A stretch of DNA of 64,000 nucleotides from positions 5,086,501-5,150,500 of the forward strand of contig NC_059548.1 in assembly GCF_905220415.1 (NCBI RefSeq), written 5' to 3'. Each line of letters starts with the position of its first letter. The first letter of the stretch is position 1. This stretch comes from Colias croceus. Its lineage: Eukaryota > Arthropoda > Insecta > Lepidoptera > Pieridae. Both the position numbers and the translations under genes were made by a program. This document shows positions 11,620-24,019 of the stretch, one piece after another. The notes under the pieces were generated by a model that saw nothing but the letters and a program-made list of their open reading frames with translations, had not been told where the DNA came from and ran no database searches.

Positions 11620-13502
11620 CCAAGAGCCGAAAAAAACGCACCCTTCCGTCCCTTCGTGACGTGTTTACTTAACTGTAAATGCTATACTCAGAAATCGTAA
11701 CTTCAGTTTTAAAGGTAAATTTTAAACTTTTCACTCCTACGTGAAACGAGACTGAAATACTCCAAGTGCGTGAGTAATTTTTTAATGGAATGTTTGCATT
11801 GGATAATTAATTTGCCGAGATTTCGATCGAACCTTGTTCAGAAAACATGTGTGTTCTCTGCTTATTTATTGTTGCGATGTTCGTGATACTAACTTTATTT
11901 GTGCATTTGTAAGGCATTTTTTTATATGCAGTATATTTTTAAAGTAAAAAGTTTTTAAACAAAAAGTACTTAAACTTAGTTACAAGAAATTAGAAAGGAT
12001 TATTTAACACTATTCTTCTATTTATATATTATCTGTGTTTCACATACCCCTTGAAATTTTATGTACGGGAATCAGCAAAAAAACACTCTATGGTCATTGA
12101 TGACGCTTTTTTAATTTGTCTACTCTTCTTCAGTACATATTTATTATAATCACCGTAAAATAGTTGTTGTGTAGGATCTCATATACCTAGATGTCGTGTC
12201 AAGAGAAATGATAATGCTAATACAAGTAACATAGATGTATTTATTTTCTTGTGTTCAAAATGGGATTCTTCAGACGGAACACACATGAACAAACACACTT
12301 TGTATTATAATGAGATCATAAAAGCACAAGCATTTGATGCTTAATTTTATAAACTAGCTTCTATTACAAATTTAAATGATTTCGCATTCAATATAACTTT
12401 AAATTCAAATTTTCTGTAATGAAACGAAGATATTCAAGGAAGGCAATAATGAAAATCTCATTAGGCAAAATTCAGAGATCTTTTCAAAAGATTACACGTG
12501 ATTTATGCAACAAAAATAAGCATTCTCACGCCTTGAAACCCTGTTTATCCCGATTACGGGTCCCTTAATATGGCTTATTATATTACTGGCAAAGTTTCCT
12601 AGTCATCCCTTATTAATTATGATAATAAAAGCGTTTGAGTTATTTATTCTATTAATTAACATTTTATTTATTTTTATAAAAAACGTTTATTATTATTTGT
12701 AGGTATTTTTTGGGGACAACTATTTCTTTTGTCCTTGATTCATGAACGGAAAATATTTATATTTTCACGGTTAATTAAATCTATCTCTTTGACCTTTTCC
12801 TCTTTGTCTTTTTGTTATATTATTGCGTATCCGTGAGTAAAATGTTCATAATATAAAACTACTAAAACTAAAACATAATAAATGTTGGTCGTCATTATGT
12901 ACCTACTCTCAAGTCATTTAAAATTTAACCATACAATTTACCAAATGATATGTAAGTACCTATAAAAAGAGTATAAATCTAACTAAGATTACCAACACAA
13001 TTGTATTTTATAGAAACTAATAGGTACATAGGAAAATTTACCTATACATGAATACACACTAATGGTGACATCGGAATAGCAACTGTAGACGTCATTTTAG
13101 GCACCTCATTAATGGATTACAAGCACTTAGCACATATAGGTACAGATACGTTTTTAGTCAGCAGAATTTTGAAGTACAATTCCGTTTTAATATTTTAAGT
13201 GAACAAAATTTTAAAATGAATTTATACTCGAATTAAATAAATAAAACTTGAAACTGGTAAAGCATATTCATATATCCCTACAAATCCGCTCTCACACTCG
13301 GCTGGAAAAACTTTTGACTACTGAAATAACATCACCGTATGTCACAAATCCACTAAAATGTACAGAGATTTTCAACTGCGACTTAATTAAAACTTTTCTA
13401 TTTTTACAATTAAATTATATTTGGAAGCAAGCAAAAAGTAATTATGTAGGGAACAGTTAGGTAGTTAGTTTCGAAGTGATTGTTACTTTATACTTTATAG
13501 GA
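11620..13502. other. AT-rich stretch, no gene seen
   Basis: No exon or element could be supported. The open frame 13248-13460 has no recognisable content. Confidence 0.5.
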
Positions 13503-13740
13503 TACTAGGTTTCCGCCCGCGGCTTCGCCCGCGCAGTCAAAGAAAAACCCGCATAGTTCCCGTTCCCGTAGGATTTCCGGGATTGCGTCATTTTCCCGGG
13601 ACAATATAGCCTATGTCCTTTCTCGGGTATCAAAACATCTCCATATCAAATTTCATGAAAATTGGTTCAGTAGTTTAGGCGTGATTGAGTAACAAACAGA
13701 CAGACAGACTTACTTTCGCATTTATAATATTAGTATGGAT
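13503..13740. mobile_element. Lep1/Helitron-like repeat, copy 2
   Basis: It begins ACTAGGTTTCCGCCCGCGGC and ends 'tttataatattagtatggat'. It shares the motif order 'cagtcaaagaaaaacccgca', 'ggatttccggga', 'cctatgtcctttctcgggta', 'ttggttcagtagtttaggcg' with the 38040 copy, and has a (CAGA)n segment before the end. It is the most complete copy of this repeat in the window. Confidence 0.65.
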
Positions 13741-16700
13741 AGTTATGTATATTGACATATATACATTATACACGCTACTTAGCCACATAATCAAATATCA
13801 TATAAATCACAGAACAAAAAATATATCACAGCATAAAATGCTTCGTCATGATTCCACTCTACATAGCAATGGAAAAGTAGGTAGCAATAGGTAATTCATA
13901 GGCCCGATATGGAGTAATAGATGTAAATGATCCTAAAATACTTTCCTAATATCCTAACATATCATGCCAATCTACTTAATGTTATATTGACAGTCTAGAT
14001 TGGAAAAAGATACCCAAATTCCTTAGCAATTGCGATAAATATGTTTTCCTTAAAGGATGGACTGAATGATTCTGTATAATGCAATCCAAAGAAACATCTC
14101 TTTAAAAGAACATAAACCTTTGATATCAAAACGCAAGTCGCATTAACGAAAATATGCCGCGAGTGCCTCCGTACTGTTTTAATATCTAACGGAAGCAATG
14201 AAGACGGGCTGAATTAAAATATTCTGTATTTGTGTAGCAAAAGACATATTTTTGTTTGTCTTTTACAGAACAAAGTTTGAAACGACGCCCCATTAGAGCC
14301 ACATAATTTTCATTTGCACACTTTATACATTCGTGACAAAAACAGAAGATTTATTTTAGGGTCCTTACATACCTCCTATATAACTTTGGCTGTATATAAT
14401 ATACATATTACATAGGCCTAGTGGTGGTATTATTCCGATCGGTAATCGTAATTTAATCTTGCCTAAAATGCATAAATATTTTTTTATTAATAAAATATGT
14501 AAGTACTTACTTGGATTTAAAATCAGACGTTGAAATAGTTACAACAAGTAGTATTAGTTAACATAAAATTTTGAAAGTTCAATATGAATAAATTCATAAT
14601 GAATGATTAAATATTATGTCAATTAAAATACTACGTTACGAACCGTTGCTACGAACAGCCTTCCGTTGTTTCTAGGAAAGTCGGATATAAATAAAATAAC
14701 ACAGAATTTTACGTTTAACAATAAAATGCAAAAGATTTATATATAAAACGTGAATAACAAGCAATATCGAGCTTAGAGTTTAGAAAGCTAACACCGAGTA
14801 AGGGCTCATATTCTACTCTTTATTTATATGAAATCCCGAAACCCAATAAAATGTCGAGTGGACGCTTTAGTCCAAGAGCAAGTGATAATATTATTTACAT
14901 GAAACTATATTTCAACAACAACAAAAGTATTACCGATTTATTATTTTCTGTTCATTTTAAATGATTGTAATAAACACTGAGTACTGAGAAGCAAAGTGAT
15001 TTCAAATTTTGAAAAGCTTTGTGATTGGAATATAATTTATTTGCGGACTTTTTGACCTTTGCGCGTTTGACCTAAGTATACAAGAAGGTATTTTATATTG
15101 TTAAACATGAAATGTATCGACAATTATTTAAGAAAATTCCTTTATATTTCAAATCAAAAATTCATACTCAGGGTTGTAGTCATAGAGCCGACAAAATCTA
15201 CAAAAGGCAAGCAGCTCTCTCTCTTTGTCTACAATTTTAAAGGGGTTTTATTTTATGTAAAGGCTTAATACACGAAACGGCTATACCGGTCATAAAACCT
15301 ACACAAAGGGCCGCATTTACATTTCGGGCGCGTTTTACATTTTTCAAGCCAATTCGCACGCGATACCGCCTGCGGCTTATTCTAAAACTACCCTCATTTA
15401 TAACACGACAAGTGTGAAGTCGCCTAATTTAAGATTTATATTGCAAAGGTGTGTTGTACAATTTTATAAAATTCACACGAAAACAAAGCGCTTATTTAAT
15501 TTATATAAAGGTCAGGTTCACTTTTTAACATTATACGACATTTTATACATTAATTTAGTTTTCCAATACAATAGGTACATAAAATAATTTATTTGTTCCA
15601 AAAGGTTTCCTTTAATTTTTTTTCTATGCGTATTTTAAATAATTTTACCTAAGAGTAGGTACCTAATGCACCTTCTGCCTTATCATGTACTCTTAAATTT
15701 CAACAAAATCGTTACAAACATTTAAAGTCAAAACAATATCTATGGCCTAGAAACACAAGCTCAGACGATAAATCGATTATGGTACGATATGAAAATTCCT
15801 CCGCTGTAACGTGATAGGCTACAGTTATTGAAGATTATAGTAGAAAACTAATATTATTCACGCAAACAGTGGCTAGTTGAAATGGGGCAAATATTTATTC
15901 AAAATATATTCGATTGATAGGTACCAAGATAAATTTTATCGTTATATAAGAAAAATGTTAATGCGTTATGAAAAACAAAATAGAGTACATGGAATACAAA
16001 TATACAACAAAATATTTTGTTTTAATGATAATAATATGATTATTGGCAAATTAAAACAGCAGTTAAGTTCCTCCTCAATCCTGAGATTACCCTTCCATAA
16101 CAATCGTAAGAACATAATATTATTATGATCAGTATTGGACACAGTATGAGTATAGAAAAAGGGTCAATCTAAGGATTTATTATGTCACCAGCTCCCCTGA
16201 GTATATAATATGTTCTGTGGTCACCAGGCACCAGCACACTTCCACATCATAAAACGTTACTAAACATACACAATGTATTTCATTAGCAGTATTTTTATTA
16301 CTAATTAAGTTCCATACTTAACCACATATAAATAACGACTTCATACATTAATATTTTTACGTTTAACACTGATTAATACGCAAAGTTCGTGACTAAGCCT
16401 CTTTATACAGCTTAGTGAATAAAACTTGTTTGCACCTGACTTTGTAATTCGTCTTCTGGTGTAAGCCAAGCCCATTCAAACAAAAGTAACCGTTGTTGCT
16501 TGTCCTTAAAATTGGAAGTCCTTTGAACAATTTCCTTTGCCTTTTAAGGCTGTTATAACATCTATTTTCCAAAAATTTGGGAGATTTAATAACTTCATCT
16601 TATAAATATTGACCCGTGTTCGCTTTGCTTCGGTTTTTAACCTCCCTGAGTATTCTGACAATAGGGAAAATTGTTTTACGTTTTAAATCAGTATGACAGT

Positions 16701-19396
16701 ATTTTTCAGAGAGAAATACTTACTAAGTAATTATTCAGTAATCTGTAGCAACTGAATACTTTGAAGAAGTCCACCTATTCCTGCAAATGAACAGCAGTAA
16801 ATATTAATTATAAATACGGGTTGATTAAAGTTATATATTTATTAAACACCCAAATTATAGTTCTCAGTTCACAAGAACTCTCCGATAGAAAACAGGTGTT
16901 TACAAAATGCGTCAGGAAAACCAAACTTCTTCTTCTTAAAAAAAAGCTTCTTTACCATGACGGCTATTTATCATTCCTTATAAATATACTTACCTACATA
17001 TCCTACATTTAAAGACACTTCACACATGCATGTGCATTATGCACTTCCCATAAAGAAAGGGCTGAAAACAGACAATGATGTTTGACATAGTTTAATTCTT
17101 ACAAAGATGCATAATGCATATGGAGTAGCGCCCTTATTTGCGCAAAACAGTACAATATTTACTTGGAAACTTTCACGTTACATCACATGAATAATAAACG
17201 AAAGTATATTTATTACGCCTCCAAAATGGCCATTTATTGTTAGACAAAACTGAATTCATAACAAGTGTTGATAAAACTTGGTTATTTATGGCGCGAGTTA
17301 AGTGTATAAGTTTAAATTGAATCATTTTATGAAACATCACGTTATTCTCACTAAACTATGTTGTAAGCGTCAAATTGAAAATTACGTAATAGGTTCGTGA
17401 TATTGTACATAGGAGGTATAATCGAGAAATATTAGAATCCATGTTTTATTGATAAAAGTTTGTAACAAACTTTCAAAATAATTCTTATTATCAAATCTCT
17501 ATAGTATTCAAATACATATTTTTCCATCTATAGAGTAGTCCCGTAATAAAAATAATTAACTTGAAAAGCAACTACCTACCTGAAAGAAAAATCTTGACCT
17601 GAATGTTTTTTTAAAAAAGAGTACTACCTACCTACTGTGTCGAAAAAACATACAAAAAGCTTGTCGCTCGTCTTGCCTCTCTTATTTTAGGTAAAACCTC
17701 TTTCTTTGTCACGCTTATTTTGGTTAGTAAAGTCCGTAATATCATTATATTTATTCTGTGGAACGCCTACATTCGTCAATAAATGGTGACACAAAGTTAA
17801 TTAATCACAACGATACTTGAATTCAAGCCATTCAAATAATCTCAATAGCACTGAAAATACGTTATTGGAACGAATTAATTCTAACACCTTAAATAGACTG
17901 TTTAAACTCAAAGGCTTGGAGGCATAATGGAATCTAAATTAATAAGCCCATTGAAGGTCAGCTACGCCTTTCGAACTGACTTATTTGAACTCGTTAATTT
18001 TTTAGCTAAATTGTGGTTAAGTTCTTCGTTTCAGAGCAAAATAAACAGATACCGTTAGATAAAATATTACGTCCGTTTATTACTATTATTACGTACCTAC
18101 TTACCTAAACAATGAAAGTTATAATCAATATCCATAAAATATCTCAACGCGCATAGAGAAGTTGCACTTCAATAATGGATCATTGATCTTCAAACGCTTA
18201 TTTTAACAAAAGCTTATTTTGAGCATGAGCTTCGTTTTCAAAACTCTTAATTTTTATCAGCTACCTTCGAATAGCTACCTCACCATATGCAACCATCCTA
18301 TTAATTTCCAAAAACAAAACATCTAAAACCACTATTAAAGTCCGATTACATTATACTATGAAAGAAATAAAAAAACGATTTATCTATAAATGAATAGCAC
18401 CGTTCGCTGTGTAATAAATGAGTGCAGACAAAGCATCGATGAGACCGATAGAAATACCTTGAAGGTAATAAGATTCTCGAGCCCGAAGAGATCCGTCTAG
18501 CGGGAGATTATAATTTAATCTATCCACTTTATTTAAGTCTTAAGGGATCGAGAAATAGAAAATGTCGCAGTTACACACAGATAGACGATATTTATCATTC
18601 CGTACAATTTAAAACTGAATGGAATAGTTTGAATTCATCAGGGATAAGATGAAAAGAAAATCGCAAAACAGCCCGGTATCAGGCTGAAGCATATTTCTGT
18701 AGTCCTGTCTACTAAAATATTGTTTCAAAGACATTAAAATTTTAAATAAATAATTCTGTCAAATAAAACAGCTTTTATTAAGAATGTTTACAAAATATTA
18801 AGCAGAATAATCCCTTAATATTTCAAAGGTAACAATTAATCATACGAGGGATGTCGTTTTCGGGTTAAGTTATATCTTCAGATTTTATTAAATTATAACA
18901 AAATGTAAGCAGCATATAAGAAGAAATGAATTAGGTACACTTAGGATAACTCCTTATTTGAATTCAAGGTGTAAATGGCGTATCATAAATTGAGAGAGAG
19001 CGGGAAGATGACAAAATTATAATAACCATGAGCAGCAGTTGATGAAAGTACTGTGTAAAATGACGTCATAATACAGTATTATGTCACTTGTTTAAAGTTA
19101 TTCGAAAACTGTAATACAGCGATACTAATGTTTCATTGAATAAATATTTAAGAACCTGTTATTAAGGTAGCGTTTTATTGCTCCGTAAAAGCGTCTTACT
19201 AGTTGAATTTATTTTTTTTGGAAAAGGGACATTTCGTGAGAGACTTGTAAGTAACTTGATTTTATGTTACGTTAGGATACACTTTAGTTTTATAGTTTGT
19301 TTATTTATAAATCAGTAAAAATAAAAATAACAGAGATGATTTTCGGCTTTCGTTCGTTTTAATATCCTTTAAGAGAAATATGTAGTAATAAAAATA
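13741..19396. other. Long AT-rich stretch without a supported gene
   Basis: About 5.6 kb was read on both strands. I found no splice-bounded conserved exon, RNA gene or complete element. Open frames such as 13995-14198 (-), 15877-16128 (+) and 16821-17012 (+) are low-complexity and of chance length. It may be intergenic or the large intron of a gene extending beyond the window, for instance the K2P channel whose first exon lies at 24547-24781 on the minus strand. Confidence 0.5.
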
Positions 19397-19431
19397 TAGA
19401 GAAAAGATATTATAAAAATATCTTTTCTCTA
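19397..19431. repeat. Perfect 15-bp hairpin
   Basis: The arms 19397-19411 and 19417-19431 are exact inverted copies ('tagagaaaagatatt') with a 5-base loop. It sits directly upstream of the LINE 3' fragment. Confidence 0.8.
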
Positions 19432-19940
19432 GAAGAGAACCAAAATTGTTGTTCTCAGACACTGAACAGAAATAAAATTGAAATGCCATTTTACCGGTTA
19501 GCAAATGTTAAAAATTCATTTATGGGTCTAGGTATACGCTTTTACAACAGAATTCCACATTGTATTAAAGAGTTTAGTAGTGCTAAATTTAAAACTTATG
19601 TAAAAAATGTATTAGTTCAGAGAGCCTATTACAGCATTAAGGAATATAATATGGAAGATGAAAATCCATGGAGGGTAGTCGCGTAAGAACCACAGGACAG
19701 TTCTTTGGCATATAATGATATATTATGTAGTTAGATATAAGTTACACATTATTTAAAATTGAATTCTAATATTGACATGATTTTAAAAGAGCAACTATGG
19801 AGTTTCCTGCTGGTTCTTTTCCATAGATACTGCTTTCCGAATCGGTGGTAAAATATGTTAAAAAATATGTAATGACGATTCGAAAGTGCTTCTAAAAGAA
19901 GTCTAATTGGATGAATAAATGTTTGAGTTTGTTGGCTTGC
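19432..19940 (+). mobile_element. 3' fragment of a non-LTR retrotransposon
   Basis: The frame 19483-19686 encodes the end of an ORF2-like protein: 'NSFMGLGIRFYNRIP', 'FKTYVKNVLVQRAYYSIKEY', 'W', then a stop. This layout is that of the C-terminus of Jockey/CR1-type LINE proteins. It is followed by a 3' region ('aaaagagcaactatggagtt', 'ccgaatcggtggtaaa', 'atgacgattcgaaagtgct') that recurs at 39981-40157 and, inverted and decayed, near 56148. Codons upstream of 19483 continue the likeness only with frame changes, so the copy is a decayed, 5'-truncated fragment. Confidence 0.7.
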
Positions 19941-20080
19941 TTGGGACAATATCAGTATCAGGGTCTCATGCTTCTATTCTGACATTTATGATAAGTAAGT
20001 CAAGACGGTACTTGCAACATAGTACTCAGTATTTTATTTTGTGTATGGTTTGTGTATCTATTGTTAATATGTAGTAATAA

Positions 20081-20153
20081 TATTGTATTTCTTTCTTTAT
20101 CAATGTAAATGAATTGCTCTATACATTTTACTGAAAATACACTTTAATTGAAT
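20081..20153 (+). repeat. 73-bp direct repeat, left copy
   Basis: From 'tattgtatttctttctttat' to 'actttaattgaat', repeated at 20837-20909 with one mismatch. The two copies bracket the inverted-repeat structure at 20227-20839; the right copy overlaps the end of the right arm by three bases, while the left copy is separated from the left arm by 73 bp of unrelated sequence. Confidence 0.85.
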
Positions 20154-20226
20154 ATCGTGTATAAAAAGTATTATATTCATAAAGTAAATCAAATTTGCAG
20201 AGTAATTTTCTGTACAAAAAGTAATG

Positions 20227-20839
20227 ATATGCCACCAAAAACATAAATGTAAAAATTGGAGCCGAGTTCAATCGTTGACTTAATTTGCCAAAAAAGAAAT
20301 GAGATCTAATTAATGTGTGCCAAGTTCTGCAGACAGTCCAGAAATTTATTTACAAAGATGTATTAAGTTCTTAGGTTGACTGAAAACTCAATTGTTTTAT
20401 TTTCCCTTAGAGAACAATGTTTATTCCAAAATATACCTTTTTTAATTTGAATAATATAATTATTTTCACAAAGCAAACAACTAATGACCTTTTTTTTTTT
20501 TTTTTTTTTTTAGTGGGGAAATCTTGCATAGATACCCACGGCCTCCGGGGAAGAGGCCGTGGGTTATGTCGGATTCCTACCGACCAAAACCCCACTGTGT
20601 TCCGTCAAGCCACATCAGCGACAGGGCCACGGGTATGTGTAGAATTCATCCGTGACAAACAACTAATGACCACTAATGACCTATTGAACCCCATAATTTG
20701 ATGAGGCTAGTTTTACATACTGTTTATATTTTGTGAGGTTCTAAGAATTAGATTAATTAGATCTCATTTCTTTTTTGGCAAATTAAGTCAACGATTGAAC
20801 TCGGCTCCAATTTTTACATTTATGTTTTTGGTGGCATAT
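20227..20839. repeat. Perfect 88-bp inverted repeat enclosing a SINE
   Basis: The arms 20227-20314 and 20752-20839 are inverted copies that I read as identical over 88 bp (start 'atatgccaccaaaaacataa', inner end 'gagatctaattaat'). They flank about 437 bp, of which 167 bp is a later SINE insertion. Outside the arms lie the 73-bp direct repeats. It could be a foldback element, or an inverted duplication made by repair or template switching. No ORF lies inside. Confidence 0.85.
20490..20656 (-). mobile_element. SINE with 15-bp target-site duplication
   Basis: On the plus strand it starts with a run of about 22 T, so it is a poly(A)-tailed retroposon on the minus strand. It is flanked by identical 15-bp repeats 'aaacaactaatgacc' at 20475-20489 and 20657-20671. 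Its body has a perfect GC-rich hairpin (arms 'acccacggcctc' and 'gaggccgtgggt'). On the minus strand it contains 'tggcttgacgg' and 'ggtaggaatcc', weakly like pol III A and B boxes. The reading frames across it are artefacts of the T-run. Confidence 0.85.
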
Positions 20840-20909
20840 TGTATTTCTTTCTTTATCAATGTAAATGAATTGCTCTATACATTTTTCTGAAAATACACTT
20901 TAATTGAAT
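20837..20909 (+). repeat. 73-bp direct repeat, right copy
   Basis: Differs from 20081-20153 by one base (t for a) in 'acattt(t)ctg'. It overlaps the outer end of the right 88-bp arm by three bases. Confidence 0.85.
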
Positions 20910-21777
20910 TGTAAATGATTTGCAATTATAAATTAAAAGCCTACAATTAATTTTAGACGATCTTTTCAACGCCGAATCTTCTTGATTTCCCTGACAATGT
21001 CTTCAGGCAAAATTAATGCGATGTCATCGATTCACAATAAGATTCACAACCCTTTCCTTATAGGAAATAATTTTCTGTGTTGTGGCAATAAAATAAACGT
21101 CCTTTTTGTTTTGATTAATTTGGATATTCAATAAAATACTCTAGTAACGGAGGCCTAATATTTTCTCATAATTCTGTGAAGTAAATAATAATTAACAATG
21201 AATTTTCTGTCTTTAAAGAGTTTGGGCTCAACTTATAAAAGCAATTCTCTTATTTAAGAAAGAAGATATGTTAATCGCATTTTAATTAAAAATTATTTTA
21301 GCACGGCACGTGTATTAATCAATTACTTCACAAAAGACGGTAGCTATTAAACTTAAACATACATAGATCCTATACATACATACTAGAACCTCCACATACA
21401 TACATAGAGCCTCTCATACATAACACGCTCAGCGCCTATACATTCGTTTCAAGCCCCTTTTGTAGAAAGCTTCCAATAAGCTGTTAATTGCGCATATAAT
21501 GAGAGGAAATACATTACGTTGAATAGTTATTTCCGAGCTAAACGATCGGCTTTTCAAATAATTTAATGAATCAAACACATTATTTGTAACATACATTATG
21601 AAAGAGAATTAATATTCGAAGTAATGATGAATTTGTGACTTATTTCTATCGATTCAACTACATTCTCGGAATATAATATTCTACAACAATAATAAGAGTA
21701 CCTATGTAATCTATGATTTAGCAAGACATTTTTTTTTAATTGCATCAGATATAATAGAAAATGTAGCATATTATGTA
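20910..21777. other. AT-rich stretch with a short imperfect repeat
   Basis: At about 21355-21425 there are irregular 'catacatacatagagcctc'-type repeats, a degenerate simple-sequence array. Nothing else was recognised. Confidence 0.5.
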
Positions 21778-23607
21778 GGGTAGACTGGGTACAGTTGAAA
21801 CAAAGGACGGTTGAAACAAAACACGGTTTTGAAACAACACGAATATCTCGCAAACCGTTGGTGCGGTGGTGAGGGGTCCACCGTCCAAGAGCAGTGTTTT
21901 TTTTTTAAACGAAGCTCGTGGAATATAACATCGTGACTAGTTTTTGTTTATCATTATTGTTACATTTTCTATGAGTTTGAGTTTTACCTAAAGTAGGAGT
22001 TGGGGACGGTTGAAACATTTTTTTTTTGGCGTGGTTGAAACATTATATTAATTTTGTGTCGTTTTTTTTTGATGCCGAGAGTACGCGTAAGAAAGACTTC
22101 GAGAAGACAAATAGACTTGTCGAAGTACAAAGACGCATATGAGGAGGTGAAAAAAGGGGAATCATTGCGAAAAGCGGCAGAGAAGCACGGATTAAACCAT
22201 TGTTCGCTTCTAAGGTATATTCGAAAGCGAGATATCTATGGCGAGCAAGAAAATCCAAACATGGGATATAAAGCACATAACCGAGTTTTTAATGAAGAGC
22301 AAGATCGAGAGCTTTCAAAGTACTTGATTCGATATGCAGATATATATTTTGAACTACCTAAAAAGGAGGTAAGAAAATTGGCCTATGAACTTACAGTTAA
22401 ATATAATTTATCAAGGCCTATAACTTGGGATAACAACAAGCTGGCTGGTGAGGAATGGTTTCAGATGTTTATGAGAAGAAACCCCGAACTATCTTTACGC
22501 GCAGCTCAGGCTACGAGCCTCTTCAGGGCGACTAGTAACAAAATCAATGTAGATTGTTTCTATGACAATCTGACCATTGTCATGGATCGTCATAAGTTTG
22601 AGCCTCAAGATATATATAATGCTTATGAAACAGGCATAACTACTATTCAAAAGCTTGACAGAGTAGTGGATAGGCGTGGTACTCATCAAGTAGGTTCAGT
22701 AACTTCAGCGGAAAGGTGTACATTGGTCACAGTTGCCTTTGTGGCGAATGCCATCGGAAATGTTATTCCGCCATTCTTCGTCTTCCCGCGAGTACGTTAC
22801 CAAGAACATTTTGTTAGGGATGGGCCTGTTGGCTCCGCTGGAGCTGCCAACCCCTCTGGTTGGATGCAAGATGACACATTCATACATTTTCTGGAACACT
22901 TTAAAAAACATACAAATGCATCTCTGTCTCATAAGGTGTTACTTCTGATCGATAATCACTCTTCGCATATCCACATTAACGGACTAGACTTTTGCAAGAG
23001 CAATGGCAAGCAAATTATCTTACTATCTTTCCCATCACACTGCTCGTACAGACTCCAGCCACTTGATCGATCTGTATATTATGGCCCTTTAAAGAAAGCT
23101 ATAAATTCAGCCTGCGATGCATGGATGCGAAGCCATCCAGGAAGGACAATGTCCATTTACCATATACCAGGGATTGTAGCGTCTGCTATGCCAGTTGCTC
23201 TTACACCTTCAAATATTCAAACCGGCTTTCGCAAAACAGGAACTTACCCGTATAGCCGGAATCTGTTTACTGAGATCGATTTTGGTCCTGCATTTGTTAC
23301 GGATGGACCAAATCCCGAAAATACTTAATTATTCTTACATTTAAATTAAACAATAATTAATAAACCATATTGTAATATTATATTTTTTATTATTCGCAAG
23401 TGTTTCAAATGACCCAAATCACTGTTTCAACCGCCCCTGGTATGGGGATAGTTGAAACAAATCGGATTATTTTTTTAATTTTATCATCTATCAAAAATAA
23501 CACGCCTGGAACTAAAATTACATTGCCTAATCTTTTTCATCACTCGGGTTATAAAAAGCAAAACTATGGACGTTATAAGTTCTGTTTTAACCATACTCAA
23601 TCTACCC
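21778..23607 (+). mobile_element. pogo/Tigger-like DNA transposon with TA duplication
   Basis: The left end reads GGGTAGACTGGGTACAG and the right end is its inverted, partly diverged copy ('...tactcaatctaccc'). A TA lies on each side (21776-21777 and 23608-23609), the target duplication of the Tc1/mariner/pogo superfamily. One ORF (22072-23328) fills the centre. Both subterminal regions carry repeated GTTGAAAC motifs (about 21794, 21810, 22014, 22033 on the left; about 23402, 23424 inverted and 23450 direct on the right), candidate transposase-binding sites. Confidence 0.85.
22072..23328 (+). CDS. pogo/Tigger-like transposase, first catalytic Asp replaced by Tyr
   Basis: 418 residues from the ATG at 22072; the frame is open a little further upstream but only through a TTG, so ATG is preferred. 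Residues about 8-55 form a psq-type helix-turn-helix ('KYKDAYEEVKKGESLRKAAEKH' region, then 'SLLRYIRKRD'). A CENP-B-type second DNA-binding region follows, with 'WFQMFMRRNPELSLR'. The DDE domain has 'LLLIDNHSSH' (Asp294) and 'RLQPLDRSVYYGPLK' (Asp332), but the first site, normally 'N.DETG', reads 'IYNAYETGI' with Tyr185. A single base change from GAT to TAT would do this. The frame is otherwise intact, so the protein should bind DNA but is expected to be inactive for cutting. Confidence 0.85.
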   Translation: MPRVRVRKTSRRQIDLSKYKDAYEEVKKGESLRKAAEKHGLNHCSLLRYIRKRDIYGEQENPNMGYKAHNRVFNEEQDRELSKYLIRYADIYFELPKKEVRKLAYELTVKYNLSRPITWDNNKLAGEEWFQMFMRRNPELSLRAAQATSLFRATSNKINVDCFYDNLTIVMDRHKFEPQDIYNAYETGITTIQKLDRVVDRRGTHQVGSVTSAERCTLVTVAFVANAIGNVIPPFFVFPRVRYQEHFVRDGPVGSAGAANPSGWMQDDTFIHFLEHFKKHTNASLSHKVLLLIDNHSSHIHINGLDFCKSNGKQIILLSFPSHCSYRLQPLDRSVYYGPLKKAINSACDAWMRSHPGRTMSIYHIPGIVASAMPVALTPSNIQTGFRKTGTYPYSRNLFTEIDFGPAFVTDGPNPENT

Positions 23608-23609
23608 TA

Positions 23610-24019
23610 CATTCCAGGAAAACAGAGTTGGGAAGATTTTTCATAAAAAAAGCGTAATTACAGTATTATTAGTAAGTAGTAACTATAGAGCAAGTTGTTG
23701 TTGTAATAACAAGGATTATAGTTTTAAGAAAACATAACATTTTAGTATTCAAATTTAATTAGGTAACTCATGAGTCACGATGAAAGTTATACTTTTCCTA
23801 AAAAAAAAGTTTCTGAAAACTGTGCGGTTACTTTCATTTATCGTTGTCGTTAATGACCCTAGTTGATAAAAATCGGCCAAAACTGGGTAAAATAAGAAAG
23901 AAGGTACCTATATTCAGAAATTAATTATTCTAGAAGTCGAGTGACAAATGTTTAAAGGGTCGGAACTCGGGTAAACGTTTCACCTTTCTCAGAAGCAAGT
24001 ATCCAAAACTTATCTTATT
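23610..24019. other. AT-rich spacer
   Basis: No gene or repeat recognised between the pogo-like element and the inverted Lep1-like copy. Confidence 0.5.

Noticed and set aside
20407..20701. Open frames across the SINE
   Set aside because: They run through a T/A homopolymer and a retroposed SINE with clear target duplications.
22054..22071. Earlier start of the pogo-like transposase at 22054
   Set aside because: That codon is TTG; the first ATG in frame is at 22072 and the family homology begins after it.
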